Counted from the stretch's first letter, positions 11,674 to 28,204 are shown. The stretch: DNA of 64,000 nt from Inonotus obliquus (GCA_032164295.1 JAJHTX010000001.1:1798001-1862000); one strand, 5' to 3'. Made by a program: numbers and translations. The notes: generated by a model not told the origin, from the letters alone.

Positions 11674-13077
11674 ATGCCTGGACGCATCCGTTCGTCTCCG
11701 CTTAAGCCACCAGGTCAGATTCACAGTAAGATAGGGTGCATTTTCACACTTACATATCATAGAAAGGGACTACATTGCTCTCGGTTTAGAGGGCTCTGCC
11801 AATAAACTGGGAGCGGGCGTGATAAGCCATTCTCCAGATGGCTCGACGAGTGTCCTCTCCAATATTCGACATACCTACATTACTCCGCCGGGGGAGGGCT
11901 TTCAACCTCGCGACACCGCGCAGCATCACAGAGACTGGGCAATCTCCGTCATAAGGGAAGCAATGAAGAAGGCAGACGTAAGGTTCGAGGCTTTGGACTG
12001 CATATGCTTTACGAAGGGACCGGGAATGGGTGCACCGTTGCAATCAGTCGCTCTTGTTGCACGCACATTATCTTTGCTTTATGATAAGCCGCTCGTTGGA
12101 GTGAATCACTGCGTGGGCCGTGCGTCATTCATCCTTTTCTTCTGTATACATTCTTAAATTATACAGACATCGAGATGGGGCGAGAAGTCACTGGAGCACA
12201 GAATCCTGTCGTTCTATACGTTTCTGGGGGGAACACGCAAGTTATTGCCTACTCGCAGCAACGATACAGAATATTCGGAGAAACTCTTGACATCGCGGTT
12301 GGGAACTGTCTTGACCGGTTCGCGAGGGTGGTTAATCTCAGCAACGATCCAGCCCCGGGATATAATATTGAGCAAGAAGCTAAAAAGTAGGGTGGGCCCA
12401 AGGGATCATTTATTTAGACAAACTCTAACAACGTAACAGAGGGAAGCGCTTTCTGCCACTTCCTTACGCTACAAAGGGGATGGATGTCTCCTTATCAGGG
12501 ATACTAACATCTTCGGAGGCGCTTACGCTGGATAGGAACTTCAGAACGACAGAGACGGGGGAGGAGGGAACCTTTACTCCTGCAGACCTCTGCTTCTCCC
12601 TGCAAGAAACCGTGTTTGCCATGCTCGTTGAGATAACGGAGCGCGCTATGGCACACATCGGCAGTAAAGAAGTTCTCATCGTGGGGGGAGTCGGATGTAA
12701 GTGATTCCCATAGCCTATGGAACAACGTACCTACCGGGATTAAGGCAACGAAAGATTACAAGAAATGATGGGAATAATGGCAAGAGAACGCGGCGGTCAA
12801 GTTTTTGCGACTGACGAACGGTAGTACTTCAACTTCTATGACTCATTCTTGACCAACTGACTTTCCAGGGTCATCATCTCTAGGTTCTGTATCGATAATG
12901 GTATCATGATAGCTCACGCGGGATTGTTAAGCTACAGAATGGGCTATTCGACCCCTCTGTCCAGGACAACATGCACGCAGAGGTAAGTTGATCGAGAACA
13001 GTGTTTGAAGTTGGTTCTCGCACTAACCATGGTTTAGATTTAGGACGGACGAAGTACACGTTGCATGGAGGGCATGA
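11674..13077 (+). CDS. KAE1: tRNA N6-adenosine threonylcarbamoyltransferase KAE1 (OSGEP)
   Basis: Seven exons (11674-11713, 11763-12119, 12167-12386, 12440-12696, 12745-12820, 12884-12982, 13038-13077) encode about 362 aa. The ASKHA-fold signature is complete: [49 protein letters not shown], the metal-binding HCVGHIEMGR (His-x3-His), [54 protein letters not shown], and [11 protein letters not shown] at the end. The length is that of a cytosolic KEOPS-complex KAE1 rather than the mitochondrial QRI7. It makes t6A37 on ANN-decoding tRNAs. The first intron is uncertain: the donor may be at 11714 (49 nt) or at 11726 (37 nt, better consensus); both keep the frame. It converges with the GT8 gene. 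Confidence 0.95.
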
Positions 13078-13218
13078 AAATTCGCAGTTACTAGAGAAGA
13101 GTCGATAGAATGTATGATACACTAAGGATGGCGGGAACAAAATCTGTTGAAGGCGTGTCACCGAGATCTATCCTATCTATGGTACAGCTGCCAGTTCGAT
13201 TTCCATTTCACAATCCGA

Positions 13219-14321
13219 CTACTTAGCAACAAGCTTCTCCACGTACTCCCAAGCTTTTCTACTCTTCTCCCATCCATTCTTCTTCATCTCCTTTCCAAGG
13301 CTATAGTAAGCATCCCACCACCACTGGTTTACCTCATGATGGACGTTCTGTGGCGGTTCTCCTTCTTTCGGCCTAAGGTTCCATGGCTTGTCCCCCAAGA
13401 TGTAATGAACGCATTTGACGTCCTCATCGCGCCACAAACCGTTGTGAATTATGCGGATGGTCTTCAGTGCGTTGTATACGTAACTTATCGGCTTCCATTT
13501 ACCGCGGAAGAATTCCGCAAGCAAATCTTGGTCGGGAAACAGGAAGTCCTTGACTGTCGGCGACGCTTCGAGAAATTGAACGATTCCTTCGAAGGTTTCG
13601 GTCGATGGCGTGAGGACGACTGTGCCAGAATTCAGGAGCGTGTATGGACGTGGACAGCCTTCTTTAATCTCGGGAGGATACGTGAGACTCGAAAAGGCAC
13701 AATTTTCCGGCGTCCTGAGCGGGAGTTAGTAAAGGTATGTTCAGGCCACCTGCATGACGGCTTCTCACCAATCCTTTGGATAATGTGGGATTTTACGGGG
13801 GTTGCATGCACATACATGGGCAGCAGCAATCCAGCCTTTCCCGAGTGGCATATCGAATAGCTCATCCATGTTCTTGCGAATAATCATGTCCGAGTCTATC
13901 AGGACAACTCGCTATAAACGAGTATGAATGCTCTGTGAACGCCTTAATATCGATCTCGTAGTATGCGTACCTCAAATTGAGTCAACTGAAACACACTGAG
14001 AACGGGAAGAGAGAACATGAGCTCCGATGTTCAGTACGGATGGATGATCGAGACTTACGCGAGTTTGCACCAGGTATCGGGGAACCGCTCATCTCTGAAT
14101 TCGGTGGTCTGTATCTTCGGAGCAAGCCTTGAGATTGACACAGTTCTGATCCCTCGCAAGGCGAGTACATCAAGGCACTCCTGCGGCAACTCGGCGGACA
14201 CCATGACCACGAGAGGGTATTTTGAGCCAACTTGCTTGAGGCTGTAATCCAGGACGACTGTGCCTGGCAAATAGCTGGCCTTTGAGAGCAGCGTCACGAA
14301 CGCGCTCTTTGGTTTCTCCAT
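13219..14321 (-). CDS. GT8 family glycosyltransferase (glycogenin/galactinol-synthase-like)
   Basis: Four exons (14059-14321, 13971-13995, 13769-13911, 13219-13714) encode 308 aa. The GT-A fold signs are in order: KSAFVTLLSKASYLPGTVVL, KYPLVVMVSAELPQECLDVL, then the metal-binding DxD in RVVLIDSDMIIRKNMDELF, NPRKIPHYPKDWTPENCAF, LNSGTVVLTPSTETFEG, DFLFPDQDLLAEFFRGKWKP and the second metal-site histidine in HYILGDKPW. A C-terminal WWWDAY stretch is typical of the galactinol-synthase-like branch. The glycosyl donor is most likely UDP-sugar; the acceptor cannot be read from sequence. There is no signal peptide or membrane segment, so it is probably cytosolic. The start at 14321 (MEKPKSAF) is preferred to an upstream in-frame start because the domain begins right there. 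Confidence 0.88.
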
Positions 14322-14792
14322 GTTCGATAGTGATAATGATGGGATGTAGAGATATGCCCAGGACCAGTGGCGATGTCTCCCAACATTTGGCTGTGGATTT
14401 TTATCCAGCCTCACTGGGCCTATTTCGGGGCTAATACAAAAAAAGTTATCGCGTTCTTTTAGAATTCTTCAAAGATCTTAAGACGCAATATGCCTAACGG
14501 CACGTTGAGGTATCACAAATAGGTGCGAGAGCTAGATTCATGGGAGTTTGGAACAACAGTTGAAGAAGTGGGAATCGGCAGTTTCACGGAGTGAAAGAAG
14601 CAGGATTAGGCAAACATGCTCCAACCAAAGAACTTTATATAGGACATCTCAATCGGTAGATTTTTCGCAGACGCCACGAGGCTGTCAGTTATCTGGCAGT
14701 GCATGTACAAACACCGATGACCGGTTCATGTAGCTGCATTTTTCAAAAGGAAGAATACATGGACGACGGCAGATAGGCAAAAAAATGATGCC
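14322..14792. other. Intergenic
   Basis: 471 bases between the GT8 start and the RPS28 stop, both on the minus strand. It holds the GT8 promoter and RPS28 3' UTR. Nothing else is recognised. Confidence 0.4.
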
Positions 14793-15176
14793 TTAGCGGA
14801 GACGGCTGGGCAAGACAAATGCAGAAGATTTAGCCTCTCCAAAAGGAGAATACAGGGCACGCGATACTCACCGAGCCTCACGCTCACTTTCCAACAAGGC
14901 CAGGATATCCTCACCACGCACCGGGCCCTTGACGTTGCGGATAAGCGTCCGCGAGGGGTCTTCGAGGAACTCAACGCGGACTTGTGTTACACCACCACGA
15001 GATCCCGTCCTGCCAAGGACCTGGAGAGCGAAGATGGATATGATAAGTCGCTAGACTCATCCTTCCAGACGACGAAATACCTTGGTGACTTTAGCAAGTT
15101 TTGGGCCGGCTCCTTTTGCGTCCTAAGAGGCAATTAGAGATGGCGAGGCTATAGTATGAATCGGAAACCTTACCAT
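14793..15176 (-). CDS. RPS28: Small-subunit ribosomal protein eS28
   Basis: Four coding exons (15174-15176, 15081-15122, 14872-15020, 14793-14805) give 68 aa, the usual length. The product contains [20 protein letters not shown], then [44 protein letters not shown]. It is a structural protein of the 40S head near the mRNA exit. The first coding exon holds only the ATG, and the last only 13 nt (four codons plus one base, stop included). Both splice junctions rebuild the invariant protein, so the model is solid despite these tiny exons. An intron right after the start codon is common in fungal ribosomal protein genes and recurs in RPL22 in this window. Confidence 0.95.
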
Positions 15177-15417
15177 TGCAATTGGGAAGTAACGATGAAC
15201 AGAAGGTTCAAGCTGGGTGGTTGTGTGTGGAGGAAGAAAAATAAAGTTCACGCTGGACACCCGATGAGGAAGTACACACGTAATTAGTTCTCACGAGTAC
15301 TGTACAACTTACCAGATCAGAAATTGCATGCCGTTACAAATATTTCTTGCTGTTATTATATCTTGTCAAGAGTAGTCTAAATTTCTGCTTTATAGGGGAT
15401 AAACCGTATGACATTCT

Positions 15418-16855
15418 CTATGAAGGTGGTTTGGTCAGACTGGAAGCTGCTTCTGTGCTAGCCAGGAGACTCTTTGCTCGTTTCTCGCTACCTTTCCCTC
15501 GCAAAACGTTCTCAATGTAGAACTCGCCTGCCTTGTAGCTGCTCCTCACAAGAGGTCCGCTCGCGACATACAAGAATCCCATACCCTCCGCAATGTCCTT
15601 CCATCGGTCGAACTCAGCAGGCTCGACATATCGATCAACTTTCATATGCCGTTTCGTTGGTCGCATGTATTGTCCAAACGTCACGACATCGACATCAACT
15701 TTACGGAGTTCTGTGGGAATCTAGTCAGTGCTTGATAGTCACACAAATACCAGCAAGCTCTGGTGCACCTCGTAAAGCGTCCATGACCTGATCTTCGTTC
15801 TCACCGACGCCCAGCATTATACTGGTCTTTGTCACGCGCACTCCCTCAGCCTTTGCATATCCAAGGACCTTGAGACTCTGTCTGAATTTCGCTCTTCGAT
15901 CTCGAACGAATGGAGTAAGCGCTTCAACGGTCTCGATATTGTGAGCGTATACGTCCAACCCGGACTTCGCAACGACCGATACCATGGGCAATGAACCTTG
16001 GAAGTCACCCGTTAAGGCCTCCACTAATATCTGTGGAGCTCTGAGTCGACGCAAGTGAGCAAATGAAAGTGATTAGGGAGGACAAAAGACACGAACTTCT
16101 GTTTAATCTTCCGTATGGTCTCTGCAAAGTGATGCGCCCCGCCATCTACCAGGTCTATGCACGAGATCAGTGATGGCCTATTGCTTAGAGCACAAAAGCA
16201 AACCATCTCTATCGACACTAGTTAGTACGATGTAACCGAGACCCCAACGACTTATTGCCTCAGCAGTATTCTCTGGCTCGTGAGGATCCAGAGGTGGCGG
16301 CGTTCTTGAGGTCTTCACAGAGCAAAACCGACAGCCTCGCGTACACGTATCACCCATAAGCTACATATCTGAGACTGAAGGAATTTTCATTGAGGATGAG
16401 AGAATATAACGCACCATTATGGTAGCAGTAGCAGCCCGCCTTCCCTCCGCTTCTGTCACACCTTCCTTACCTCCCCAACAATCGCCAATGTTTGGACATC
16501 GCGCTTCTTCGCATACAGTATGTAATCCTAGTCCTCGTAGATCTTTCTTGATATTGGAGTATGATGCACCCTTCGGTATAGTGGTCTTCAAGTATGATGG
16601 GAGTCGTGGTCTAAACACTCTCGGGGTCAACCTTTTATTTTTGAAAGATGAAAGAAAATAGAATCACGCTTTCGCGTTCCCGAATACCACACGTTCAGGT
16701 GCATTGTCAGCGATGAAATCATCTAACGAAGGTCCATTGGAGAGGACCTGCTGGAAGTTGCTCTTAGATGAGGACGGGGTAGCGAGACACCGCACCCCCA
16801 AAGAGGCCGAACAAGCTTGCTTTAGAGCCGAGCACTTTAATGTCTGGAGGCTCAT
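15418..16855 (-). CDS. LIP5: Lipoyl synthase, mitochondrial
   Basis: Six exons (16668-16855, 16415-16631, 16204-16360, 16097-16154, 15769-16040, 15418-15710) encode 394 aa. After a mitochondrial presequence ([18 protein letters not shown]...), the auxiliary cluster ligands appear in [16 protein letters not shown] (C-x4-C-x5-C). The radical-SAM motif CTRGCRFC (C-x3-C-x2-C) follows L-M-G-D-T. Then come [61 protein letters not shown] and the closing [13 protein letters not shown], whose serine is an iron ligand in the family. It inserts two sulfurs into octanoyl groups on E2 and H proteins. Introns 3 and 4 have unusual donors (GTTTGC, GTTCGT), yet only these restore the conserved protein. The start codon faces CMC1 across 66 bp. 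Confidence 0.96.
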
Positions 16856-16921
16856 GACGGCCCAATATGTGGTAGAAAGCTCGAGCTATGCGACTTCTCC
16901 TCACCTCTGAGTCAGTCCTTC
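16856..16921. promoter_or_regulatory. Very short bidirectional promoter of LIP5 and CMC1
   Basis: Only 66 bases separate the ATG codons of two divergent genes that both serve mitochondrial respiration. The regulatory sequence must therefore be shared or lie inside transcribed DNA. I see no TATA box; a CACGTGAC element at 16931-16938 contains a CACGTG E-box, but it lies just inside the CMC1 coding region. Inference from spacing only. Confidence 0.4.
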
Positions 16922-17377
16922 ATGAAGTCGGCACGTGACGAAAAATATGACCACGTCCGTCCTGCAGATGCGGATGCCGACGCCATCCGAACGACGATGA
17001 ACGCACTTTCACGACGAGAAGAGGATGCTCTTACAAAGAGCGTTCGAGCACGTGCATTCAAGGAATGTGATGCTCTGGTAAAAGGTATTCAATTTAGTCG
17101 ATTATCAGAGGTCTTGAAGAAGGGCTTATCAGCACCCTCAGAATTTGTTGAGTGCACGCAAGGACGAACGTTCTCAGTGGCATGGACTTGCAGAGCCCAA
17201 TACAATACGCTCCAGGAATGCATGTACCGATAGTGCGGTTCTTAAACGGTCGCTTCCTCATATTTTGACTGAGTGATTTGTTCGCATTCTAGTACCAAAC
17301 CTGAGAGTATGGACGAATTCCGATCGGAGTACATCCGTTTGAGAGATTTCAACGCCGCAAGCAAAACAGCAACATAG
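16922..17377 (+). CDS. CMC1: CMC1-like twin CX9C protein, cytochrome c oxidase assembly
   Basis: Three exons (16922-17084, 17142-17223, 17293-17377) encode 109 aa. The spliced product has the twin CX9C motif: CDALVKEFVEC and CRAQYNTLQEC, each with exactly nine residues between cysteines. Flanking sequences fit the CMC1 family (TQGRTFSVAW between the pairs, then PESMDEFRSEYIRLRD). Such proteins fold in the mitochondrial intermembrane space through the Mia40 disulfide relay and help build complex IV, in copper handling or COX1 stabilisation. Intron 1 is 57 nt, a multiple of three and free of stops, so an unspliced message would still be translated but with a broken first motif. The N-terminus lacks a presequence, as expected. 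Confidence 0.88.
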
Positions 17378-17561
17378 CAGGACACTTTGCATGATGCTAA
17401 AACCTTTCTGTACATCGACTTTTCCAGTAAGTGGCGCAAATTAATATTTCATTGCAGCAAAGTTGACCTGTACCAATTTATTTCTAGGGCACAACTACTG
17501 GACTTATAATGAAGGAAGGAAAAGGCATGGGTTGGAGCGGCTGCGACGGCATCGGTGTCTT

Positions 17562-18689
17562 CTAAGCCTTAGACTTTCCAGCCGCGGTCCACTGTGACCG
17601 AAGCGCCAGAATAGATGTGATCAACCTATGCAAGTGAAGCCTATCAGCATAAACCGTGGCACAATATATTGCTTACGCTTACCCAAACAAGCCAAGTACC
17701 CCATCGTTCAAGCTGACGTAGCCCAGATTGGTTGCAGGAATCCAGACGTCAAGAAGGTCAATAATGAACTGGTGACGAACCGCAAAGCGTTCCCTGCAGG
17801 AACACCAGAATTAATCTCAAGGCTTTCAGAGGATGTCACACTGCTCACTTCTCAACGGCAGAGTACTTCACTGCTCGCTCGGCCTCAGTGCTCACCGATT
17901 TATCTCCCCACGTATAGCCTCGGAGTCCTTTGGCCTCGTTTGCTAATCTACCTGCCTAAAACACTCGGTTATGAAGAGCAAAATGCTGCGCATGATGTAG
18001 CAACGCACCTTTAGAAGACCGTGGCAGATGCTAAATACGATGCCGAAGAACCAGAAGCGGTTTGATCTAACTCAAAGTTAGACTCAGGGAATTGGCGGTT
18101 TGCGGTTTATTCGTGCCCACCTTCTAACGTACTTCTGGTTAGTCTCTTTCGAAAGGGTGACAAACCTTGCTGAGTTTGCCTGGAAATTCTATTATTAACA
18201 CTGCTTAAATGTTCATCCAAATCATGCACACACCCAGACAGCGGCATCGAAAATGAGATAGGCGGCGTAACTCAATTGTCGAAGAATGGCTGCAGTTTGC
18301 TCGCCAGGACGCGAAAACGAGTTCGCGGCTTTCAATGCAGCCTGAAGGTGTTCCAATGGCTTTCCAATACGCATAACTAGATTATATATTTGAAGACAAC
18401 CACGGCTGGAGTAGCATACAACGTACGTTTGCGACCAGTTGCAAGGTGCGTCTTGAGTGCATCCCACCGCGCCGCTTGTACATTGTAGCCCTTCTTGATA
18501 AGGATCCAAGCAAGAAGACGCGAAAAATACTGCACAGCACGATAAAGCTACCCAGAAGTTGCCGACAGTGAATCCTGAGAAAACGAACCGAACGGTACAC
18601 ACCTTATCACGTCCAAGTGTTGTGCCAAGCAAGCTGACTGTTTGGCTGGTAGTCGGGTGGAGGATTATCTGCGATGCTACGGTGGTCAT
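17562..18689 (-). CDS. PEX11: Peroxisomal membrane protein PEX11
   Basis: Eight exons (18603-18689, 18427-18547, 18234-18376, 18133-18179, 18009-18066, 17849-17955, 17683-17793, 17562-17625) encode 245 aa. Family blocks are in order: HPTTSQTVSLLGTTLGRDK, LYRAVQYFSRLLAWILIKKG, WDALKTHLATGRKLMRIGKP, EHLQAALKAANSF, ILRQLSYAAYLIFDAAVWAN, SNRFWFFGIVFSICHGLLK, ANEAKGLRGYTWGDKS, FIIDLLDVWIPATNLGY and the C-terminal hydrophobic ITSILALRSQW. PEX11 tubulates and divides peroxisomes through an N-terminal amphipathic helix. Only the multi-exon model gives the full family; single reading frames look like fragments. The length matches fungal PEX11 (about 235-250 aa). It is convergent with CMC1 and divergent from FUM1. 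Confidence 0.95.
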
Positions 18690-19174
18690 GGTGGTGGTGG
18701 TTGAAGGAAGGAACCAAAGCAACTCATGGGACGGGACAAAAGCGACAGAGGTAGATGGTGGTAAAACATTGCGTTGCCCACACAATTCACGTGCATGCAC
18801 CGGTAGATCATTTCACCACTCCAAACCGTCCTTCGAAGAACGCCTCGGTGTCTACCTCCTTATCACACGCGTATTCTCAGCAAGTTGACTCCGAATCCAA
18901 TTATCTCCCCATATTCATACTTGAATGTTTCTTCATCTTTCTTTACAAGAGGACTGGTGGTATTCCGCGGTCTTCCTGGGAAGTCACAGGAGGATGACCG
19001 TACCTTCCGACAACACCCGATTGGTTTGATTGAATTAATGTGCTCATTCGTCCAACGCCTCTTTAGCCTCTTTTTCGCCTTTTGCTGCTCGCTGCTCGTC
19101 GGGCAGTTCTACCACCTCTGTTCGCTTTGGACCCCTCATCTACGCGTCTCTTAGTTCTCGTATAATTTCTCGTC
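18690..19174. other. Intergenic, PEX11-FUM1 divergent promoter region
   Basis: 485 bases between two divergent start codons. It should hold both promoters. It is pyrimidine-rich near FUM1, a common feature upstream of fungal start sites. No exon or RNA gene is seen. Confidence 0.4.
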
Positions 19175-21305
19175 ATGTATCGTGCTGCTCTACTTTACCG
19201 TGTGCCTACTTCGAATGTAACTAGTCTCATGTGATATGGGGATGTTGACCGGAGACTTATTTCCATGTGGCAGCTTCACCATCTTGCTTTAAGACGTGCA
19301 TCACATTCACGGCTATTCTCCTCGTCTTCGCGTACGATGGCAAGTATAGGATCTTTTGATGTCGTTCAGCTAATAGTAATCCGAAATTCATAGACTCAAT
19401 TCAGGACAGAACGTGATACATTCGGTGACTTGCAGGTACCAGCCGATCGCTACTGGGGAGCTCAAACTCAAAGGTCAGCAAGCTTCTGTAGGCGTGGAGT
19501 CTGGTTGGTTTATCGTTGAAGAAAATCTCGATAGGTCATTGCAAAATTTCGACATTGGCGGACCGACGGAGCGCTTGCCGCCGCCATTAATTAAAGCTTT
19601 TGGTATTCTAAAGAAAGCGGCGGCGGCTGTGAACACGACATACGGGCTGGACCCAAAAGTCGGAGAGGCTATTCAGAAGGCGGCTGATGAGGTGCGTTTA
19701 TTCCCAAGGCGGATTTGAGCATCGGGGGCTAATGAAGATGCAGGTCATTTCTGGCAAACTCATCGATCATTTCCCACTTGTGGTGTTCCAGACCGGAAGT
19801 GGCACCCAGAGCAACATGAACACAAATGAGGTGATTTCTAATCGTGCAATCGAGTTGCTTGGTGGAGAGCTTGGCTCGAAGACGCCTGTACATCCTAACG
19901 ACCATGTCAACATGAGCCAAAGCTCAAATGACACGTATTTAGTTCCGCCATTATAGGGTATTATTTAAGAAGCTGATCAATATCGGTTTTAGATTCCCGA
20001 CTGCTATGCATGTTGCGGCCGTCATTGAGATCAACGGCTCCCTTCTGCCCGCTTTGGCAGAACTTCGGGACGCCCTTGAAGCAAAAAGGCAGGACTTTGA
20101 TAAGATCATCAAAATCGGGCGGACTCACTTGCAGGTGCGAAGTCATAATCGACTACCTTCCCGAACACACTCTAACCTTTATCAAGGATGCCACCCCTCT
20201 CACTTTGGGCCAGGAATTCAGCGGATACGTCCAGCAACTAACGAACGCCATCGACCGTGTGAAGGATACCTTACCGCGATTGAGTCTACTAGCTCAGGGT
20301 GGTACTGCTGTTGGCACGGTTAGTTCTCGCTTGTCTGTGTCGAATTGACAGATAATGAATCTTCGCGCCGTGCGTCTAGGGCTTAAATACCAAGAAAGGC
20401 TTCGATGTCAAGGTAGCTGCAGAGATCTCCAAGATCACGGGCTATGAGTTCAAGACGGCTCCGAACAAGGTACGAGCCTCGTCGAGCAAGTTTGAAGTTC
20501 TGCAGATCAATCAGAAATTTAGTTCGAAGCTCTCGCTGCCCATGATGCGTTGGTAGAAGCCCACGGTGCTCTCAACGTTGTTGCGGTCTCGCTCATGAAG
20601 ATAGCCAATGATATCCGTTTCCTTGGCTCTGGTCCTCGATGCGGGTTGGGCGAGCTCAGTTTGCCCGAGAACGAGCCTGGAAGCAGTATTATGCCCGGAA
20701 AAGTCAATCCTACGCAATGCGAGGCTCTGACTATGGTTGCCGCCCAGGTGATAGGTAACCAGACGACTGTTAGTGTTGCCGGGTCGAACGGTCATTTTGA
20801 GGTCTGTTTATTTGGTATCAGCGGTGGGATGACATGATCTGATTCGTCCACGCAGCTGAATGTTTTCAAGCCGGTGATAATCAAGAACGTGCTCCAGAGC
20901 GTCCGATTGCTCGCAGATGGTAGGACAGCGCAGAGATACCCGTGAGAATTGCTGCTAAATGGCTTACTCCCATTGAAGGTGCTCGATCATTTACCAAGCA
21001 CTGCGTTATGGGCATCCAAGCGAACGAAAAGCGCATCAACCAGTTGCTGAACGAATCGTTGATGCTCGCGACTATTCTGAACAGCCATCTGGGCTATGAC
21101 AGTGCGTACTCCTGACACTGAAAACTCACTCATGAATGTTGCTAACCGAGTGCTTCCTTCGGCAGATGTTGCGAAGTGCGCGAAAAAGGCACACAAGGAA
21201 GGGACAACACTGAAAGAGGCTACTGTTGCTCTTGGATTCTTGACACCTGAGGAGTTTGACGCAAAAGTACGACCTGAGCTTATGCTGTACCCTGATGAAG
21301 CGTAG
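19175..21305 (+). CDS. FUM1: Fumarate hydratase, class II, mitochondrial/cytosolic
   Basis: Twelve exons (19175-19216, 19274-19360, 19394-19473, 19535-19691, 19744-19934, 19993-20134, 20187-20318, 20380-20469, 20523-20801, 20856-20919, 20979-21101, 21166-21305) encode 508 aa. An Arg/Ser-rich presequence ([20 protein letters not shown]) precedes the enzyme. Core motifs include [78 protein letters not shown] and the superfamily signature [11 protein letters not shown]. It hydrates fumarate to malate in the TCA cycle. An in-frame ATG right after the presequence (ATG at about 19339) could start a cytosolic form, as dual location is known for fungal fumarases. The intron at 19361-19393 is only 33 nt, yet both flanks demand it. 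Confidence 0.97.
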
Positions 21306-22016
21306 ATTTTTCATGTCATGTAGAAAAGAGAGCACAGAGACTATGAAAGCACGAGATTGGGTTGATGTGAGCGGGGATTGCCGAATTGCTATGTTGAATG
21401 ACCAAATACGGAACTGCCAAATTTGTCGGAAAGGCAGCAATTGAAGAAGAACGCAAACTCCGAGCCATCATTGCCGGACACGCGTCACACAGTAGTACAA
21501 CCGGGTTTCATATTGCATCTTATTTTATACATCGTCAGATAAAAAAGATATCTAGTAAAGTGAGAGTCAAGGTGAGGTGAGGGTGAGAGATGTAGGAAAA
21601 AGGGAAGAAGATGGCAGAATCGAGAGTCAACGCTGGAAGACGAAGCGTGTAGTGAGATGTTGGAGAGTAAACTAAAATGGACGGTCGAGAGATGACTACG
21701 CTGATGAATGAACTCGTCTCCTTTTGCTTATCAGCTCCCACCAGCGTCCTCTTCCTCATCCCCATCTCTCTACCTCTACATCCCGCCTTCACAGTCGCGA
21801 ATTGCTAAATCGAGAAAATACACCATCTCGCGGTGGCGATCTTGTCTGAGAAGAGAAGAGGCCTACTGAAAATATCATACTTTATTCCTCTTTTTCTCGC
21901 TTCGGGTCCCTCGCTGTCCCACGCACAAATCTCTCGCCCATTTTTCCTCACTTATATACGACTTGTCGAAAACTTGCTCATCGTAGTCCGTCGCGCGTGC
22001 GACCGTGTCTGCGGTC
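21306..22016. other. Intergenic
   Basis: 711 bases between FUM1 and INO80, both on the plus strand, holding the FUM1 3' UTR and the INO80 promoter. GGTGAGGTGAGGGTGAGAG-like purine repeats occur near 21569-21590. No coding exon is supported. Confidence 0.4.
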
Positions 22017-27673
<5,657 letters not shown>

Positions 27674-28204
27674 TGGACTTTGTTATTTTGTATGGTATAG
27701 GACGATGTATTTAGCTTTTACAATGCTGTCGACTCGTTTGCATAAGCTATCGGATTCACTTTTGTCTTTGTTGTCTTACGCAGAATGCAGGTAGTAACGA
27801 TACATCCTACTTAATTCTCCTTTGTATGTACGTACTACAAAGTTGCTTCAGCCTTGAGGCCTTCGTCTGACACATCAGATCACGGGATTTGGTGCTTGAG
27901 ATTGATCGACGCTCATGCATATGCTCTTGCGGTTTGGCCAAAAAACTTTGCATAAGCTACAACTCTATCTTACTCGTCTGAATTTAAAAGCTGATGCTTT
28001 CATCACTTCGACTGCTATTCAGCTCTCACTGTGCTGAAATAAAGTACGCGGTTGACGTTGGGCACCTCATCCCGGAAGTCATCGATTCTGTCTTCGCCAC
28101 AACTGTAGTCGAGACCGTCCATCTAGATATCTGACCACATATATTAGGAAGAGTCTATATAGCTCGGACAAGAGTTATCTGATTACTTCTTGCGACGCGC
28201 TAAT
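27674..28204. other. Intergenic
   Basis: 531 bases between INO80 and the DExH helicase gene, both on the plus strand. It holds one 3' UTR and one promoter. No exon, repeat or RNA gene is recognised. Confidence 0.4.

Noticed and set aside
13147..13860. Long plus-strand open frame of 237 codons
   Set aside because: It is antisense to the GT8 exons, whose minus-strand reading is a complete enzyme.
17562..17640. C-terminus resembling a short-chain dehydrogenase (YSGASVTVDRGWKV in one frame, minus strand)
   Set aside because: The neighbouring frame continues PEX11 exactly (ITSILALRSQW) with good splice sites and a stop codon; the dehydrogenase-like reading is a shadow.
21826..22016. Upstream ATGs before INO80
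   Set aside because: They are out of frame or lack conservation; MSLSRILNDEP at 22017 is a typical start, and the codon at 22005 is not ATG.
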